Positions 33,967 through 43,558 of a DNA stretch of 46,798 nt are shown here, piece after piece (the stretch's first letter is position 1; each line of letters opens with the position of its first letter). Source of the DNA: an uncultured Candidatus Altimarinota bacterium (GTDB lineage Bacteria > Patescibacteriota > Gracilibacteria > CAIRYL01); contig CAMZKZ010000002.1 of the NCBI GenBank assembly GCA_947311645.1, positions 1 through 46,798 on the forward strand. Reading direction: 5' to 3'. The translations under genes were made by a program, and so were the position numbers. Under the pieces are notes generated by a model, which made no database searches, was not told the origin of the DNA, and worked only from the letters and a program-made list of their open reading frames with translations.

Positions 33967-35361
33967 ATGAAAAATACACTTTCTTTTCAGTTTTATTTTC
34001 ATTATTTGCACCGCTATTTTCGTGAGAGTGTATTCTCATTTTTTTATTGTATTGGAATAAGTATTGTCTTTTCTTTTTTTCTTTTTACAGGTGTATTTGC
34101 ACAGTCTTCTTCTGCAACACTAGTATTTCAATCGTGTGAAAATGTAGTATGTACAGATATAGAAAATGGGATATTGGAACAAAAATTTGAAATTGGAGAC
34201 CAATTGCCAATGCGAATTGTGATTAAAAATCCAGAAAATGCACCAGTATTTTCTGTGCAAAGTTGGGTAAAATTTAATGCATCGGTAGTTGGAATTTCAG
34301 GATTAAGTGCAGATGAAAGTGCATTTGATCTTGCAGCTCCAGGAGAATTTAAAGCGGTAAATTCTGATGGTGAATTACGAATAGGGAGAGCAACTACAGG
34401 GTCTGCAAGTAAAGATTCAGAAATTATTGTGGCAGATTTTATTGTAGAAATTAAAAAAAATCCAAATCTTTCAACTCTTCAATTTCTTGATTTTAAAAAA
34501 GATGCTATCGGGAAAACATCTATAGTTACTATTCAGGGGAATATTCCCGCAAATATACTTGAGGAAAATCCAAAAAATCTTGTATTTAAAAATTTAAAAT
34601 CAGCACCTCTTTCGGTAGAAACTGTGCAGAACAATACATCTGTACAGGGATTGGGAAATGGGGAAGTAAGTGTGTTGTCTCAAAATAATACACTTTCTCA
34701 AAATACTGCAGTAGATATTTCTGCTCATAATATATCTATTTCTGTAGAAGGAACAGACGAAACGGTTACATCGTTACCTCAGCCTTCTGGGTTTCGAACA
34801 CGAACATTTTCTGATGGTCGAGTAGAAATGATATGGGAGTTGGATCAGGATACAGCAGTAAAAGGGTATTATTTATATTATTCTAATGTTTCTGGAACCT
34901 ATATGCATAGAAGAGATATGGGGAAAACGAATGTGTATACATTTGATAAAGATTTTTTCAAGCAAGGGAAAAAAGTATTTTTTGCAGTGCAGGCATATTC
35001 AAGTAATGGAACAGTATCTGATTTTTCAAATGAAACATTTGTGATAACTGGAGAAGAAGGAAGTGCTTCTCATCCATTTTTCGAGCAGATCTTCCCTGAT
35101 GCAGAAAAAATAGGTGAAGATATTGAAAAAAATAAAGCGTATTATGTGCAAGCAGGAGAAAGTAATGAAAACAGTGGAAATGCTGGTGGAGTATCAGCAA
35201 ATTTTTCAACAGTGCAAACTGCAGGTAATAAAAATAGTGTTATTGTTGGAAATAAAACTATTGAGTCTGGAAGTCGTTATGAAGTATTTCTTCTATTATT
35301 AGGATTAGTTATGATTATGGGGTCTGGAGGATTTATGCTATTTGCACGACGAGAGCGTTAG
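33967..35361 (+). CDS. secreted, C-terminally anchored protein with cohesin-like and fibronectin type III-like domains
   Basis: This 464-residue protein begins with a signal peptide: a basic aromatic N-terminus, a hydrophobic core ending SFFLFTGVFAQS, and probable cleavage near residues 46-48. A beta domain of about 130 residues follows (LVFQSCENVVCTD...IVADFIVEIK), resembling cohesin/dockerin-type carbohydrate or protein-binding folds, with a Cys pair near its start. After a Ser/Thr/Asn-rich linker comes a fibronectin type III-like domain (about 275-360; TAVKGYYLYYSNVSG). The C-terminus has a helix (FLLLLGLVMIMGSGGFMLF) and an RRER tail, like sorting signals without LPxTG. It probably faces outside and takes part in attachment. 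The giant protein begins 34 bases after it. Confidence 0.8.
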   Translation: MKNTLSFQFYFHYLHRYFRESVFSFFYCIGISIVFSFFLFTGVFAQSSSATLVFQSCENVVCTDIENGILEQKFEIGDQLPMRIVIKNPENAPVFSVQSWVKFNASVVGISGLSADESAFDLAAPGEFKAVNSDGELRIGRATTGSASKDSEIIVADFIVEIKKNPNLSTLQFLDFKKDAIGKTSIVTIQGNIPANILEENPKNLVFKNLKSAPLSVETVQNNTSVQGLGNGEVSVLSQNNTLSQNTAVDISAHNISISVEGTDETVTSLPQPSGFRTRTFSDGRVEMIWELDQDTAVKGYYLYYSNVSGTYMHRRDMGKTNVYTFDKDFFKQGKKVFFAVQAYSSNGTVSDFSNETFVITGEEGSASHPFFEQIFPDAEKIGEDIEKNKAYYVQAGESNENSGNAGGVSANFSTVQTAGNKNSVIVGNKTIESGSRYEVFLLLLGLVMIMGSGGFMLFARRER

Positions 35362-35395
35362 GGAGTATACTGTGAGTATTCTATAATATTGTGTA

Positions 35396-38300
35396 ATGCA
35401 AAAAATAATAAATATACATTCTTCGGTTTCGATACAATTTCATTATACGCAAAATATGTGTGTAACAGAGTCTCGACTTGTGTATAAAGGAATACTTGAA
35501 GGGTATAAAGAACAAGAAAATTTTAAAGCTTCTGTAAAAAAAGAAGAATTAAAAGATAAAAAATTACGAGCAAAGGCGTATAAAAGAGAAGAGCGAGAAT
35601 TGCAAAAAAATATAAAAAAATTATGTACACTTTCTGGAAAAAAAGAAAAAAATCGTTTGGAGAAAGAGGTGTATTCGCAAATTCTTTTCTTGGAAAAAGA
35701 AGGTGTATTTTCTGTTATTTCACAAAATATTCTTAACAATATAGGGAAAAAAAAAGAGAAAGAGTTTGCACAGGATATTGTAGAAAACTTTAAAGAAAGG
35801 TATGAAAAACAAAATGATAAAAAGGTTGATAGATTGCTTGCAAGTATTCATGCAGAGAAACCTTTTATTGAAAATGAAATAGAGATTATTGCAGAAGTTG
35901 GGGTAGGAAAAATACTTTCTGTGTTATCGGGAAAGGTAGAAAGAAATAGCTTTTTTACATTGTTTTCAAAGATTACAGATTCTGATGAGTTATATGCTTC
36001 GTTAGATGGAGATTTAACAGATTTATTGGAAGATGAAGATATTTCAACACATCATAAAGATATTATTTTTACTGTATTTATAGAGTTATATTGTGTTGAA
36101 AAGAAAATATCAGCAAAAAAAAGAAAAACAGTGCAATCAGAAATTATAGCAGAAAAAAACATGCATGAGTTTGATTATATAAAAAACTTTTTAAAAACAC
36201 TGAAAAAAGAAAAAGATACGATAAAAGAATTGGTGAGAAATACGCTTCCTGAAGATACAGATGATTTGCGAGAGAGGGATAGTGCACGCCAGAAAAAAGA
36301 AGAAGAAATGCTGAATTCTGTTAGAAATTTGTTGGGAGAAGAGAGTGCAAGAGAGGCACAAAAAAAGATGGATGAATATGCAAAAACAGACTATGAAAAA
36401 CGACAGATAGCATATTTTAAATATATAAACGAAGAGATAAAACCATCGCTGGAGATGATTAAAAAAAGAGAGATAAAGAGTGTAAAAGAATATGTACGCA
36501 AACAGCAAAAAGTACTAGAGTTTTCTTTTTCTGTAATGCCAGCACTTTCAAAAGAACAGCAGCAGCAAAAACAAAAAAAAATAGCAGAAGAGTTTGGAAT
36601 TTTTTATGAATATTTAGACGCATTAGCATTGTCTGAACAACAAAATTCATATTTGCCGATTATAGATTTTTTAACAGATGGAGGGCGAACAAAGTCTCAA
36701 CGGGAGGCCATGCGAAATTTACATATATTTACAGAAGAAGATATTGCAATTCTTAAAGAAGTTGAATCGAAGCGACTTATTTTTAGAGATGTTCTTGAAT
36801 CTCAACGATTACAATATTCTGAAGATACATCGTCTTTAAATGTTATATTGGAATCATCTCAATATAAAGCATTAAAAGAAAAAGATCCAGAATGTACAGA
36901 TGAGTTATTGTCTTTTATGCAAGAAAAAAATATCCTTACAGATGAAGGAATTATTGCAATTTGTGGAAAAGAAGATGCGAGTTATCGTCCAGAGTATTTT
37001 ATGAAGGCGTATAATTTTTTAGAATCTGAACTTGGGGGGCGAAAAAATAAACATGTTCTCAATAAGCTTATTGAAGATGTGCATGAGACTGCATTGCCAA
37101 AATATGTAATAGAAAAATATGGAAAAGTAGTATCAAAAAGTGGGAAAATATCAGAGAATATATATGCGTTTTTTAGCACACCGCGTTTAAGCAATGGCTT
37201 AGGTGATATTATACATTCTGTATCAAAAGTTTCTACAGATATTGTTGAGTATTCAAAAGAGACAGGAAAATTTTCTGAAAAGGGAATTATGGGAGAATTG
37301 AAAGAAACATATGCATTTTTTTCAACAATAGAGAAATTAATAGAACGCAAGAAAGAAGCTATTCGAGAAATAGGGAAAATGTTGCATGCAGTGGTACAAG
37401 AATCAGGAAATATGAAGACTTCGTATACATCTGAGATACAAAAAATTTTGAAGGAGCTTGAAGAAAACTATACCGCTCTTCAAGATGATGTACGCAACAG
37501 GAAAGTTCCTTCTTCGATAGCAGCACAACGCTATGTTTCACAAGAATTAAAAAATTTTATTGATGAGGCAACAACAGACGACGAAAAAGAATCTCGTTTA
37601 GAATTGGTAAATGCAGAAATTAAAAAATTGGCACAACAGTTTAGTGAAGAAAATTTGCAAAATTTGCTTGCAGATGCAAAAAATGCATTAGAAAAAGATA
37701 CAGAAGAGAAAACAGGTGGGAAATATTTATATACACTGTTAACCGGTTTGGATACAAAAAGATTGGAAAAACGCACTATTTCTATTGCGGAAAAAATTCT
37801 ATTTGACTTGATTGCAGAAAAGAAGGGAGTATCTGTTGAATCGATTGTAGCATTGCAAGATTTAATGAATACAGAAAATTCGTATGGTGAGCCATATATT
37901 ATTGAAGGAGAAAGTACAGCATATTATCCAGAAAAAAATCAGATAGAGCTTGAATCTCATATTTTTGTAGAAGTAAAAAAATTTGATATACAGAGTGATG
38001 TAGAAATGTTGCAGTATTCTGCAGAAACAAAAGATTTTTATGAAAATTTAAGTAAAGTTTTTCATGAACTTGGGCATAGTATGGTTGCGAAAAAAGGGCT
38101 TATGCGTGTGCGATTTTCTAGTATTTTACAATCGGAATTTGGGAACGATTATGGAGAATTTACAGAAAAAGTGGATACTGTTTATGGGTATGAAGCATCA
38201 GAAGACAATATGGAAGAGTTGCTTGTGGAGATTGGAGCATTATTGCAATTTGAACCGCAAGTAAGAGCAAATTTTATAGAAAAGGATTCTGTTATAGATG

Positions 38301-40672
38301 CTGTATTTTCTGCTGTAAGTGAGTCACAATTACAACGAATATTTTCGTTTGAGTCGTATGACGAAGTGGAGAAAATTATGAAGAAAAAACATTTTTCTGG
38401 AGATGGTCGGAGTAATGATGATACAAATAGAGAAGCTATAGAGTATTTTGAAAGAGAATCAAAAAAACAAGAAGCAGAACAAGAAAGAGAAGAGGAAAAA
38501 ATAGAAGATGCATCATTTTATACAGAAGAGAAGCATCAAGAGAAAAAAGAGGAATTTGATAAGATTTTATATGGAGATACTGGGAAATATGAAAAAGCAA
38601 TGGATAACACATTGGTTGGATATATAGAGCTATTAGAAGATGCATTGTCGTATGTAGAAGGTCCAGCGAGATCTGTGTTAAAAGGTATTGTAAAAGATAG
38701 TAAACAGGGGCGGAAAATTTTAGAATCATATTTTGGAAGTCGGTCAAAAATAAAAACAGAGAAAAGAGCTGATACTGTAATTTCTTATGCAGAAAAGCTA
38801 AAAGCGCAAGTGGTAGAATATAGTCATGAGTTATCTCGTTTTTATGTACAGCCAGGAAGTGTATTATCTCGTATCTGGAAAAATACAAGTTTTTTAACAG
38901 GGGATAATGTTGTAGATATTACAAAACAGTGGTGGAATTATTTTTTACGAAGACATGCACGAAAAAATAAAGAACGAGTAGGAAAAGTGGGTGCTGCAAT
39001 GGCACAAGGAATTGCTCCTGGGCTAGCAACCGATTTTACAAAACAGGAAAATAGTGCACAAGATGAAGAAATGTCTGAATATAAAGGGTCGTATGAATTG
39101 TATGATGATGGAGATTTAGTGAATGAAATATTTTCTATTGGACATGAGGATTCTTTTAAGGCATATATGACAGAAATGTCTGAGCGGGGCTTAATAGATT
39201 GGGCGCGAAAAGATGAAGATGGAAATAGGGTTTATGCAAAAAAATTAAATTCTTATGGATCACATATTCGTTTTTATGAAAATGATTTTTTATTTAAAGA
39301 CGGAGAAGAAACAGCATTGAATCATAAATTTCAAAAAGCCTTTTTAGATGTTTATGGTGAAGATGATTTATTTTATAGTTTTTATTCTACAAATAAAAAT
39401 GCAATAGGTTCAAAGACAGATGATGCTGTTTCTGTTGCAGCTGTGCGAGGTGGTCAGCCTCAGCAAATGCTTGAGTGGTTGTATAAACACAAGCATGGAG
39501 AATTTGTGAATCCAAATGTATACGAAGGGTTTATAAAGCTTATGATTGGTGATGGAACAACGGATCCTGCAAATTATATTTACTATTTAATAGCTGGGGT
39601 GAGTCATGGGCTTTTAGATATTGGAGCATTTAATCGCTTTTATGGGTATACAGGAAATACATTTCCTCCGTTTAATGGACTTGCTAACTATTCAAAGGCT
39701 GATGCTGATAAAGCAATGAAAGCTGTAATGACAAAAAGTGATGGAACGGAATACAATATTTGGGATGGACCTCCTCCAATATGGGGGACTTGGGTGCATG
39801 CAAATATAATGACTCTTCCTTCTACTATAGCAAGAACTTTTATAAATTTAGGGCAAAAAGGTGCGGGGAAATTTGATCATGATAATGGAGGTCTTTTGGG
39901 ATCGGTTGGACGAGCAGATACTGCTGGGCAAATGTTGGCACAGGGTTCAGCAGGAACCTTAGAAACAAAATCAACGATTTATAATCAAATAATATATGGA
40001 CAGGTTCAGCATATATTAGGGTTGTCAAATACGGATACTGATGATGATGATAATAATCATTTTAACTTTGGTATCTTACAAAAATCTATTGCACGACAAT
40101 CTGGATTTTTTTCTGCAACAGATGCTATTATTAGTTCTCGTCTTGATTCTGGGAAATCAAAATTTAAAGCGACAGATGATTTTTTAAAAGATACTCCTCG
40201 TTCAGGAGGTGGGTATAATGAGGGGTTAGATACCGAATCATATTTGAATATGGGGCGTGCGATTTATTCAAATGTGTATACAGAAAAATTTAAAGAACTT
40301 GCAGATACATTTTTATTCGCAGGAAATTATGATCATGATGCAGATGGATTTAAAAAACGATGGGAAGAGTTGCGAAATGATAGCTATGTACGAGATGTAA
40401 TTTTTAAAGGAGAAGCTGTTCCAGTCTTAAAAACAGCCGGAAATATTGATCAACAATATGCAATTATCTGTAATAAAATTTTTAATCATTTCTTTTTAGA
40501 GCATCCAGATGCAAAAAAAAATGTTTTATCTGTGGTGAAAGCAGCACAAGATATATATTTTGGAAAGGGAATTGTTGGTATAGAAGGTTCGGAAAATTGG
40601 GGAGTAGATACAGGAGATATTCCAGAATCTTTTAAAGAAAATTATAAAAAATTACATGGGGTATATCCATAA
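35396..40672 (+). CDS. giant protein with HELGH metallopeptidase motif, unknown function
   Basis: At 1758 residues this is the largest gene in the window. The first ~850 residues are Lys/Glu-rich and mostly helical or coiled-coil. A gluzincin-like site HELGH (H890, E891, H894) lies in KVFHELGHSMVAKKG, with candidate third-ligand glutamates about 46-51 residues later (EELLVEIGALL, E940-E945). The last ~600 residues are a different, less charged region with many Gly, Tyr and Trp (FNRFYGYTGNTFPPFNG, GPPPIWGTWVHAN). They include an Asp-rich, calcium-loop-like DHDADG and a DTDDDDNN stretch. No signal peptide or clear membrane helix is visible. ATG 35456 (MCVTESRL) is an alternative start. It is likely co-transcribed with the anchored protein upstream. 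I recognise no family. Confidence 0.85.
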   Translation: MQKIINIHSSVSIQFHYTQNMCVTESRLVYKGILEGYKEQENFKASVKKEELKDKKLRAKAYKREERELQKNIKKLCTLSGKKEKNRLEKEVYSQILFLEKEGVFSVISQNILNNIGKKKEKEFAQDIVENFKERYEKQNDKKVDRLLASIHAEKPFIENEIEIIAEVGVGKILSVLSGKVERNSFFTLFSKITDSDELYASLDGDLTDLLEDEDISTHHKDIIFTVFIELYCVEKKISAKKRKTVQSEIIAEKNMHEFDYIKNFLKTLKKEKDTIKELVRNTLPEDTDDLRERDSARQKKEEEMLNSVRNLLGEESAREAQKKMDEYAKTDYEKRQIAYFKYINEEIKPSLEMIKKREIKSVKEYVRKQQKVLEFSFSVMPALSKEQQQQKQKKIAEEFGIFYEYLDALALSEQQNSYLPIIDFLTDGGRTKSQREAMRNLHIFTEEDIAILKEVESKRLIFRDVLESQRLQYSEDTSSLNVILESSQYKALKEKDPECTDELLSFMQEKNILTDEGIIAICGKEDASYRPEYFMKAYNFLESELGGRKNKHVLNKLIEDVHETALPKYVIEKYGKVVSKSGKISENIYAFFSTPRLSNGLGDIIHSVSKVSTDIVEYSKETGKFSEKGIMGELKETYAFFSTIEKLIERKKEAIREIGKMLHAVVQESGNMKTSYTSEIQKILKELEENYTALQDDVRNRKVPSSIAAQRYVSQELKNFIDEATTDDEKESRLELVNAEIKKLAQQFSEENLQNLLADAKNALEKDTEEKTGGKYLYTLLTGLDTKRLEKRTISIAEKILFDLIAEKKGVSVESIVALQDLMNTENSYGEPYIIEGESTAYYPEKNQIELESHIFVEVKKFDIQSDVEMLQYSAETKDFYENLSKVFHELGHSMVAKKGLMRVRFSSILQSEFGNDYGEFTEKVDTVYGYEASEDNMEELLVEIGALLQFEPQVRANFIEKDSVIDAVFSAVSESQLQRIFSFESYDEVEKIMKKKHFSGDGRSNDDTNREAIEYFERESKKQEAEQEREEEKIEDASFYTEEKHQEKKEEFDKILYGDTGKYEKAMDNTLVGYIELLEDALSYVEGPARSVLKGIVKDSKQGRKILESYFGSRSKIKTEKRADTVISYAEKLKAQVVEYSHELSRFYVQPGSVLSRIWKNTSFLTGDNVVDITKQWWNYFLRRHARKNKERVGKVGAAMAQGIAPGLATDFTKQENSAQDEEMSEYKGSYELYDDGDLVNEIFSIGHEDSFKAYMTEMSERGLIDWARKDEDGNRVYAKKLNSYGSHIRFYENDFLFKDGEETALNHKFQKAFLDVYGEDDLFYSFYSTNKNAIGSKTDDAVSVAAVRGGQPQQMLEWLYKHKHGEFVNPNVYEGFIKLMIGDGTTDPANYIYYLIAGVSHGLLDIGAFNRFYGYTGNTFPPFNGLANYSKADADKAMKAVMTKSDGTEYNIWDGPPPIWGTWVHANIMTLPSTIARTFINLGQKGAGKFDHDNGGLLGSVGRADTAGQMLAQGSAGTLETKSTIYNQIIYGQVQHILGLSNTDTDDDDNNHFNFGILQKSIARQSGFFSATDAIISSRLDSGKSKFKATDDFLKDTPRSGGGYNEGLDTESYLNMGRAIYSNVYTEKFKELADTFLFAGNYDHDADGFKKRWEELRNDSYVRDVIFKGEAVPVLKTAGNIDQQYAIICNKIFNHFFLEHPDAKKNVLSVVKAAQDIYFGKGIVGIEGSENWGVDTGDIPESFKENYKKLHGVYP

Positions 40673-40765
40673 AAATATATCTCGACAGAGTGGGCTATAA
40701 GTATTAAGCTTTGTATGATAAAAAAAGAAGAAAACTTATCATCTTATTATTTCACACTACAAAAC

Positions 40766-41806
40766 ATGGCAAAAAAGAAAGAAGAAAATAACAAAAATCT
40801 TGCATTAGATGCAGCAATTTCACAAATTCAAAAATCATATGGAGAGGGTTCTATTATGAATCTTGCAGATGCAAAAAGTATGAATATCGAAACAATTTCA
40901 ACAAGTTCAATTGGGTTAGATATTGCATTGGGTGGTGGTATTCCAAAGGGGAGAATTATTGAAATTTATGGACCAGAAAGTTCTGGAAAAACAACGCTTA
41001 CATTGCATATTGCTGCAGAGTGTCAAAAGCAAGGAGGAACAGTTGCATTTATAGATGCAGAACATGCACTTGATCCAGAATATGCAAAAACAATTGGATT
41101 AAATATTGATGATGTAACAATTTCACAACCAGATTCAGGAGAACAAGGGCTTGAGATTGTAGAAATTTTAACACGATCTGGTGCTGTAGATTTAATTATT
41201 GTTGATTCGGTTGCGGCTCTTACTCCAAAGGCAGAAATTGAAGGAATGATGGGAGATTCTCATATGGGGCTTCAGGCAAGACTTATGTCTCAGGCACTTC
41301 GAAAACTTACTTCTATTGTTTCAAAAACAGGAACAACTATTATTTTTATTAATCAGTTGCGAATGAAAATTGGAGTAATGTTTGGAAATCCAGAAGTTAC
41401 GACTGGGGGAAATGCATTAAAATTTTATTCATCAGTTCGAATAGAAATTAGAAGAGCAAAAAAAATAGAAGTTGGAACAGGTGATGATAAAGTATGTACT
41501 GGTAACGGAGTAAGAGTAAAAGTGGTAAAAAATAAAGTTGCTGCACCTTTTAAACAGGCAGATTTTGATATTATGTATAATGAAGGAATTTCTAAAACCG
41601 GAGATTTAATTTCTGTAGGAGTAAAAGAAAATATTATTAAAAAAGCAGGAGCGTTTTATTCATATAATGATATTCGGTTGGGGCAAGGAGTTGAAAAAGC
41701 AAAAATCTTTTTAAAAGAGAATCCAGAAATCTTTGAAGAAATAAAAGAAAAAGTACTAGAATCAAGTGGAATTATCGATGTATCGGATGAAAAAACTGTG
41801 GAATAA
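40766..41806 (+). CDS. recA: recombinase RecA
   Basis: RecA forms ATP-dependent filaments for strand exchange and SOS signalling. From ATG 40766 (MAKKKEENNKNLALDAAISQ) it is 346 residues, the family norm; the frame is open to 40715, but those 17 residues do not fit. Walker A is GPESSGKTT. The AFIDAEHALDP motif, LIIVDSVAALTPKAEIEG (Walker B and L1 start) and TGGNALKFYSSVRIEIRR (L2 end) are all present. No LexA-type box is evident in the 90 bases upstream; a CTATAAG at about 40695 could be the -10. tRNA-Leu(CAA) follows on the same strand with its own promoter. Confidence 0.97.
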   Translation: MAKKKEENNKNLALDAAISQIQKSYGEGSIMNLADAKSMNIETISTSSIGLDIALGGGIPKGRIIEIYGPESSGKTTLTLHIAAECQKQGGTVAFIDAEHALDPEYAKTIGLNIDDVTISQPDSGEQGLEIVEILTRSGAVDLIIVDSVAALTPKAEIEGMMGDSHMGLQARLMSQALRKLTSIVSKTGTTIIFINQLRMKIGVMFGNPEVTTGGNALKFYSSVRIEIRRAKKIEVGTGDDKVCTGNGVRVKVVKNKVAAPFKQADFDIMYNEGISKTGDLISVGVKENIIKKAGAFYSYNDIRLGQGVEKAKIFLKENPEIFEEIKEKVLESSGIIDVSDEKTVE

Positions 41807-41860
41807 AGCAGTAAAATATGCTGATTTTTGAGTTATATATTAAATTTATGTAAAAAGTCT

Positions 41861-41889
41861 TTGACCTTCGTTTTATTTTAATCTATACT
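41861..41889 (+). promoter_or_regulatory. promoter for tRNA-Leu(CAA)
   Basis: TTGACC (41861-41866) and TATACT (41884-41889) have a 17-base spacer, 14 bases before the mature tRNA 5' end. rplY, 28 bases beyond the tRNA, may be read from the same promoter. Confidence 0.85.
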
Positions 41890-41902
41890 CATTCGGCTAT
41901 AC

Positions 41903-41989
41903 GCCGAGATGGCGAAATTGGTAGACGCGCGAGACTCAAAATCTCGTTTCCTTCGGGAAGTGTGGGTTCGATTCCCACTCTCGGCACCA
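41903..41989 (+). tRNA. tRNA-Leu (anticodon CAA)
   Basis: This is a class II tRNA of 87 nt. Acceptor GCCGAGA pairs with TCTCGGC. The D-arm is followed by stem CGAGA/TCTCG with loop CTCAAAA, giving anticodon CAA (reads UUG). A long variable arm contains the TTCCTTCGGGAA hairpin. The T-arm is GGTTCGATTCC, and the encoded CCA is at 41987-41989. Confidence 0.97.
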
Positions 41990-42017
41990 GAAAATTTTTT
42001 ATATATATTTTCTTTTT

Positions 42018-42605
42018 ATGAACGAAACAATAGTAAATGCACAGGTACGAAAAATGACAGATAGAGTGAAAGATATAAGAGCAGATGGATTTATTCCTGC
42101 AGTTGTTTATGGATATGGGCTGGATTCAACTCCAATTCAATTTGATTATCAAGAATTTCGAAAAGCATTTCGAATTACTGGAAAATCGACAGTTATGACT
42201 TTAGAACTAGAAGGAAAAAAACTTTCTACTCTTGTTCATGATGTTCAATACAATCCATTGACTGATGAGTTTGCACATATTGACTTTATTGCACTTGATG
42301 ATAATGCACCTGTAACAACAACAATTCGAATTCGATACGAAGGGTTGTCTCCTGCAGAAAAAAATCTTCAATCTGTTATTAGTAAACCACATACTTCAAT
42401 TGAAGTATCGTGTCTTCCACGATTATTGAAAAAATATATCACTATTGATATGGGACAATTGAAAAACTTTTTTGATAAAGTAACAGTTGCTGATTTAGAT
42501 ATTGCTTCAGAAGAAGGAATTGAAATTTTAACACCTGCTGATGCAGTACTTGTTCAGGCAAATACTCCAAAAGGGGGGATTCAAGAAACAAAAGATGAAG
42601 AATAA
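42018..42605 (+). CDS. rplY: large subunit ribosomal protein bL25 (CTC form)
   Basis: L25 binds 5S rRNA. At 195 residues this is the long CTC type. The N-terminal L25 domain (about 1-90) contains DGFIPAVVYGYGLDSTPIQF and DVQYNPLTDEFAHIDF. A C-terminal TL5-like beta domain (about 95-190) contains VSCLPRLLKKYITIDM. It starts 28 bases after tRNA-Leu(CAA), so it is probably on the same transcript, and it is closed by a strong terminator. The ATG is preceded by TTTCTTTTT with no Shine-Dalgarno motif. Confidence 0.95.
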   Translation: MNETIVNAQVRKMTDRVKDIRADGFIPAVVYGYGLDSTPIQFDYQEFRKAFRITGKSTVMTLELEGKKLSTLVHDVQYNPLTDEFAHIDFIALDDNAPVTTTIRIRYEGLSPAEKNLQSVISKPHTSIEVSCLPRLLKKYITIDMGQLKNFFDKVTVADLDIASEEGIEILTPADAVLVQANTPKGGIQETKDEE

Positions 42606-42643
42606 TATATCTTCTTAACTCTTTTTTCTTATTGATACACTAT

Positions 42644-42674
42644 AAAAAACAGAATACATGCTATTCTGTTTTTT
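42644..42674 (+). terminator. intrinsic terminator after rplY
   Basis: A 13-bp perfect stem AAAAAACAGAATA/TATTCTGTTTTTT with loop CATGC lies 39 bases after the rplY stop. Confidence 0.92.
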
Positions 42675-42735
42675 ATTATATATTTTCATTTGCTAAAATA
42701 TAGGGATATATGATATGTTAGTACAGCATTTTTTT

Positions 42736-42770
42736 CGCCAAAGGAAACAGTTTCTGTTTAGACTTTCGCG
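42736..42770 (+). promoter_or_regulatory. leader hairpin before rpsF-rpsR (possible S6:S18 site)
   Basis: The segment folds as CGC-C-AAAG-GA-AACAG-TTT-CTGTT-TAGA-CTTT-C-GCG, three helices separated by small internal loops. It lies 37 bases upstream of rpsF. Many bacteria regulate rpsF-rpsR through an S6:S18-binding leader hairpin with unpaired C and G bases. The match here is by position and shape only. Confidence 0.45.
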
Positions 42771-42806
42771 TGAAGGATTTATAATTATTCTTTCATCCAT
42801 AAAATT

Positions 42807-43244
42807 ATGAGTAAATCGCTAGTGCACTATGAAACAATGTTTTTGTTCGCTCCAGAGCTTGCTGAAACAGCTATTAAAAAAGAAATTAAAATTTTAAAAG
42901 AAAAAATTTCTAAAATTTCAGATCAAGATAATGCTATTACATTTGAAGATCATTGGGGAAAACGAGATCTTGAATACCCAATTAAAAAACGAGACACTGG
43001 TTATTATGTTGTTTTACAGTATAATTTCCCACCTCAAGAAATGAGAGATTTTGATGAAGAACTTCGTCTTGATGCAAATATTCTTCGACATTTAACAATT
43101 AAAGTTCCTGAAAAAGAAAAACAACCGTTAACATATGAAGAAGTAACAGCTGAATATCAAGATTTTATTGATGAAAAAGTTGCAGGAAAACGAAAAGTGA
43201 AAAAACTTTCGAATCGAAAAGAAAGTCTAAGCATTAAAAAATAA
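42807..43244 (+). CDS. rpsF: small subunit ribosomal protein bS6
   Basis: This 145-residue S6 begins SLVHYETMFLFAPEL, the conserved first strand. It includes HWGKRDLEYPIKKRDTGYYVVLQYNF, split over the second and third strands, and the LRLDANILRHLTIKV element that contacts S18. It is longer than E. coli S6, with a basic C-terminal extension ending NRKESLSIKK. It heads an rpsF-rpsR-rpmE cluster. The ssb gene that usually lies between rpsF and rpsR is at 2195 instead. Confidence 0.95.
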   Translation: MSKSLVHYETMFLFAPELAETAIKKEIKILKEKISKISDQDNAITFEDHWGKRDLEYPIKKRDTGYYVVLQYNFPPQEMRDFDEELRLDANILRHLTIKVPEKEKQPLTYEEVTAEYQDFIDEKVAGKRKVKKLSNRKESLSIKK

Positions 43245-43264
43245 TTATTTAATATATTTACATT

Positions 43265-43498
43265 ATGGCAAAACCAAATTCAACAATGGTTGATCGGAAA
43301 AAGAAAGATCAATTTATTTCTCGGAAAATTGAAGTAATTGATTATAAAAATTTTCCATTATTAAAAAGAGTAGGAGTTTCTTTTTATGGAAAAATTAAAC
43401 CTCGAAAATATACTGGTACGCAACTTCAAAACCAAAAACAAATGGCAGTTGCTATTAAACGAGCACGATTTATGGGATTACTTCCATTTATCAAATAA
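43265..43498 (+). CDS. rpsR: small subunit ribosomal protein bS18
   Basis: This 77-residue basic protein has the S18 pattern IDYKNFPLLKRVGVSFYGKI (about residues 25-44), then KPRKYTGTQLQNQKQMAVAIKRARFMGLLPF, split around the helix that binds the 16S central domain beside S6. It starts 20 bases after rpsF and precedes rpmE by 60 bases. rplI, a common next gene, is absent here. Confidence 0.95.
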   Translation: MAKPNSTMVDRKKKDQFISRKIEVIDYKNFPLLKRVGVSFYGKIKPRKYTGTQLQNQKQMAVAIKRARFMGLLPFIK

Positions 43499-43558
43499 TT
43501 ACTATTATTTATACCGATTCTTCTACTTGAGAAGAACATTCTTTAAACTTTATACACT

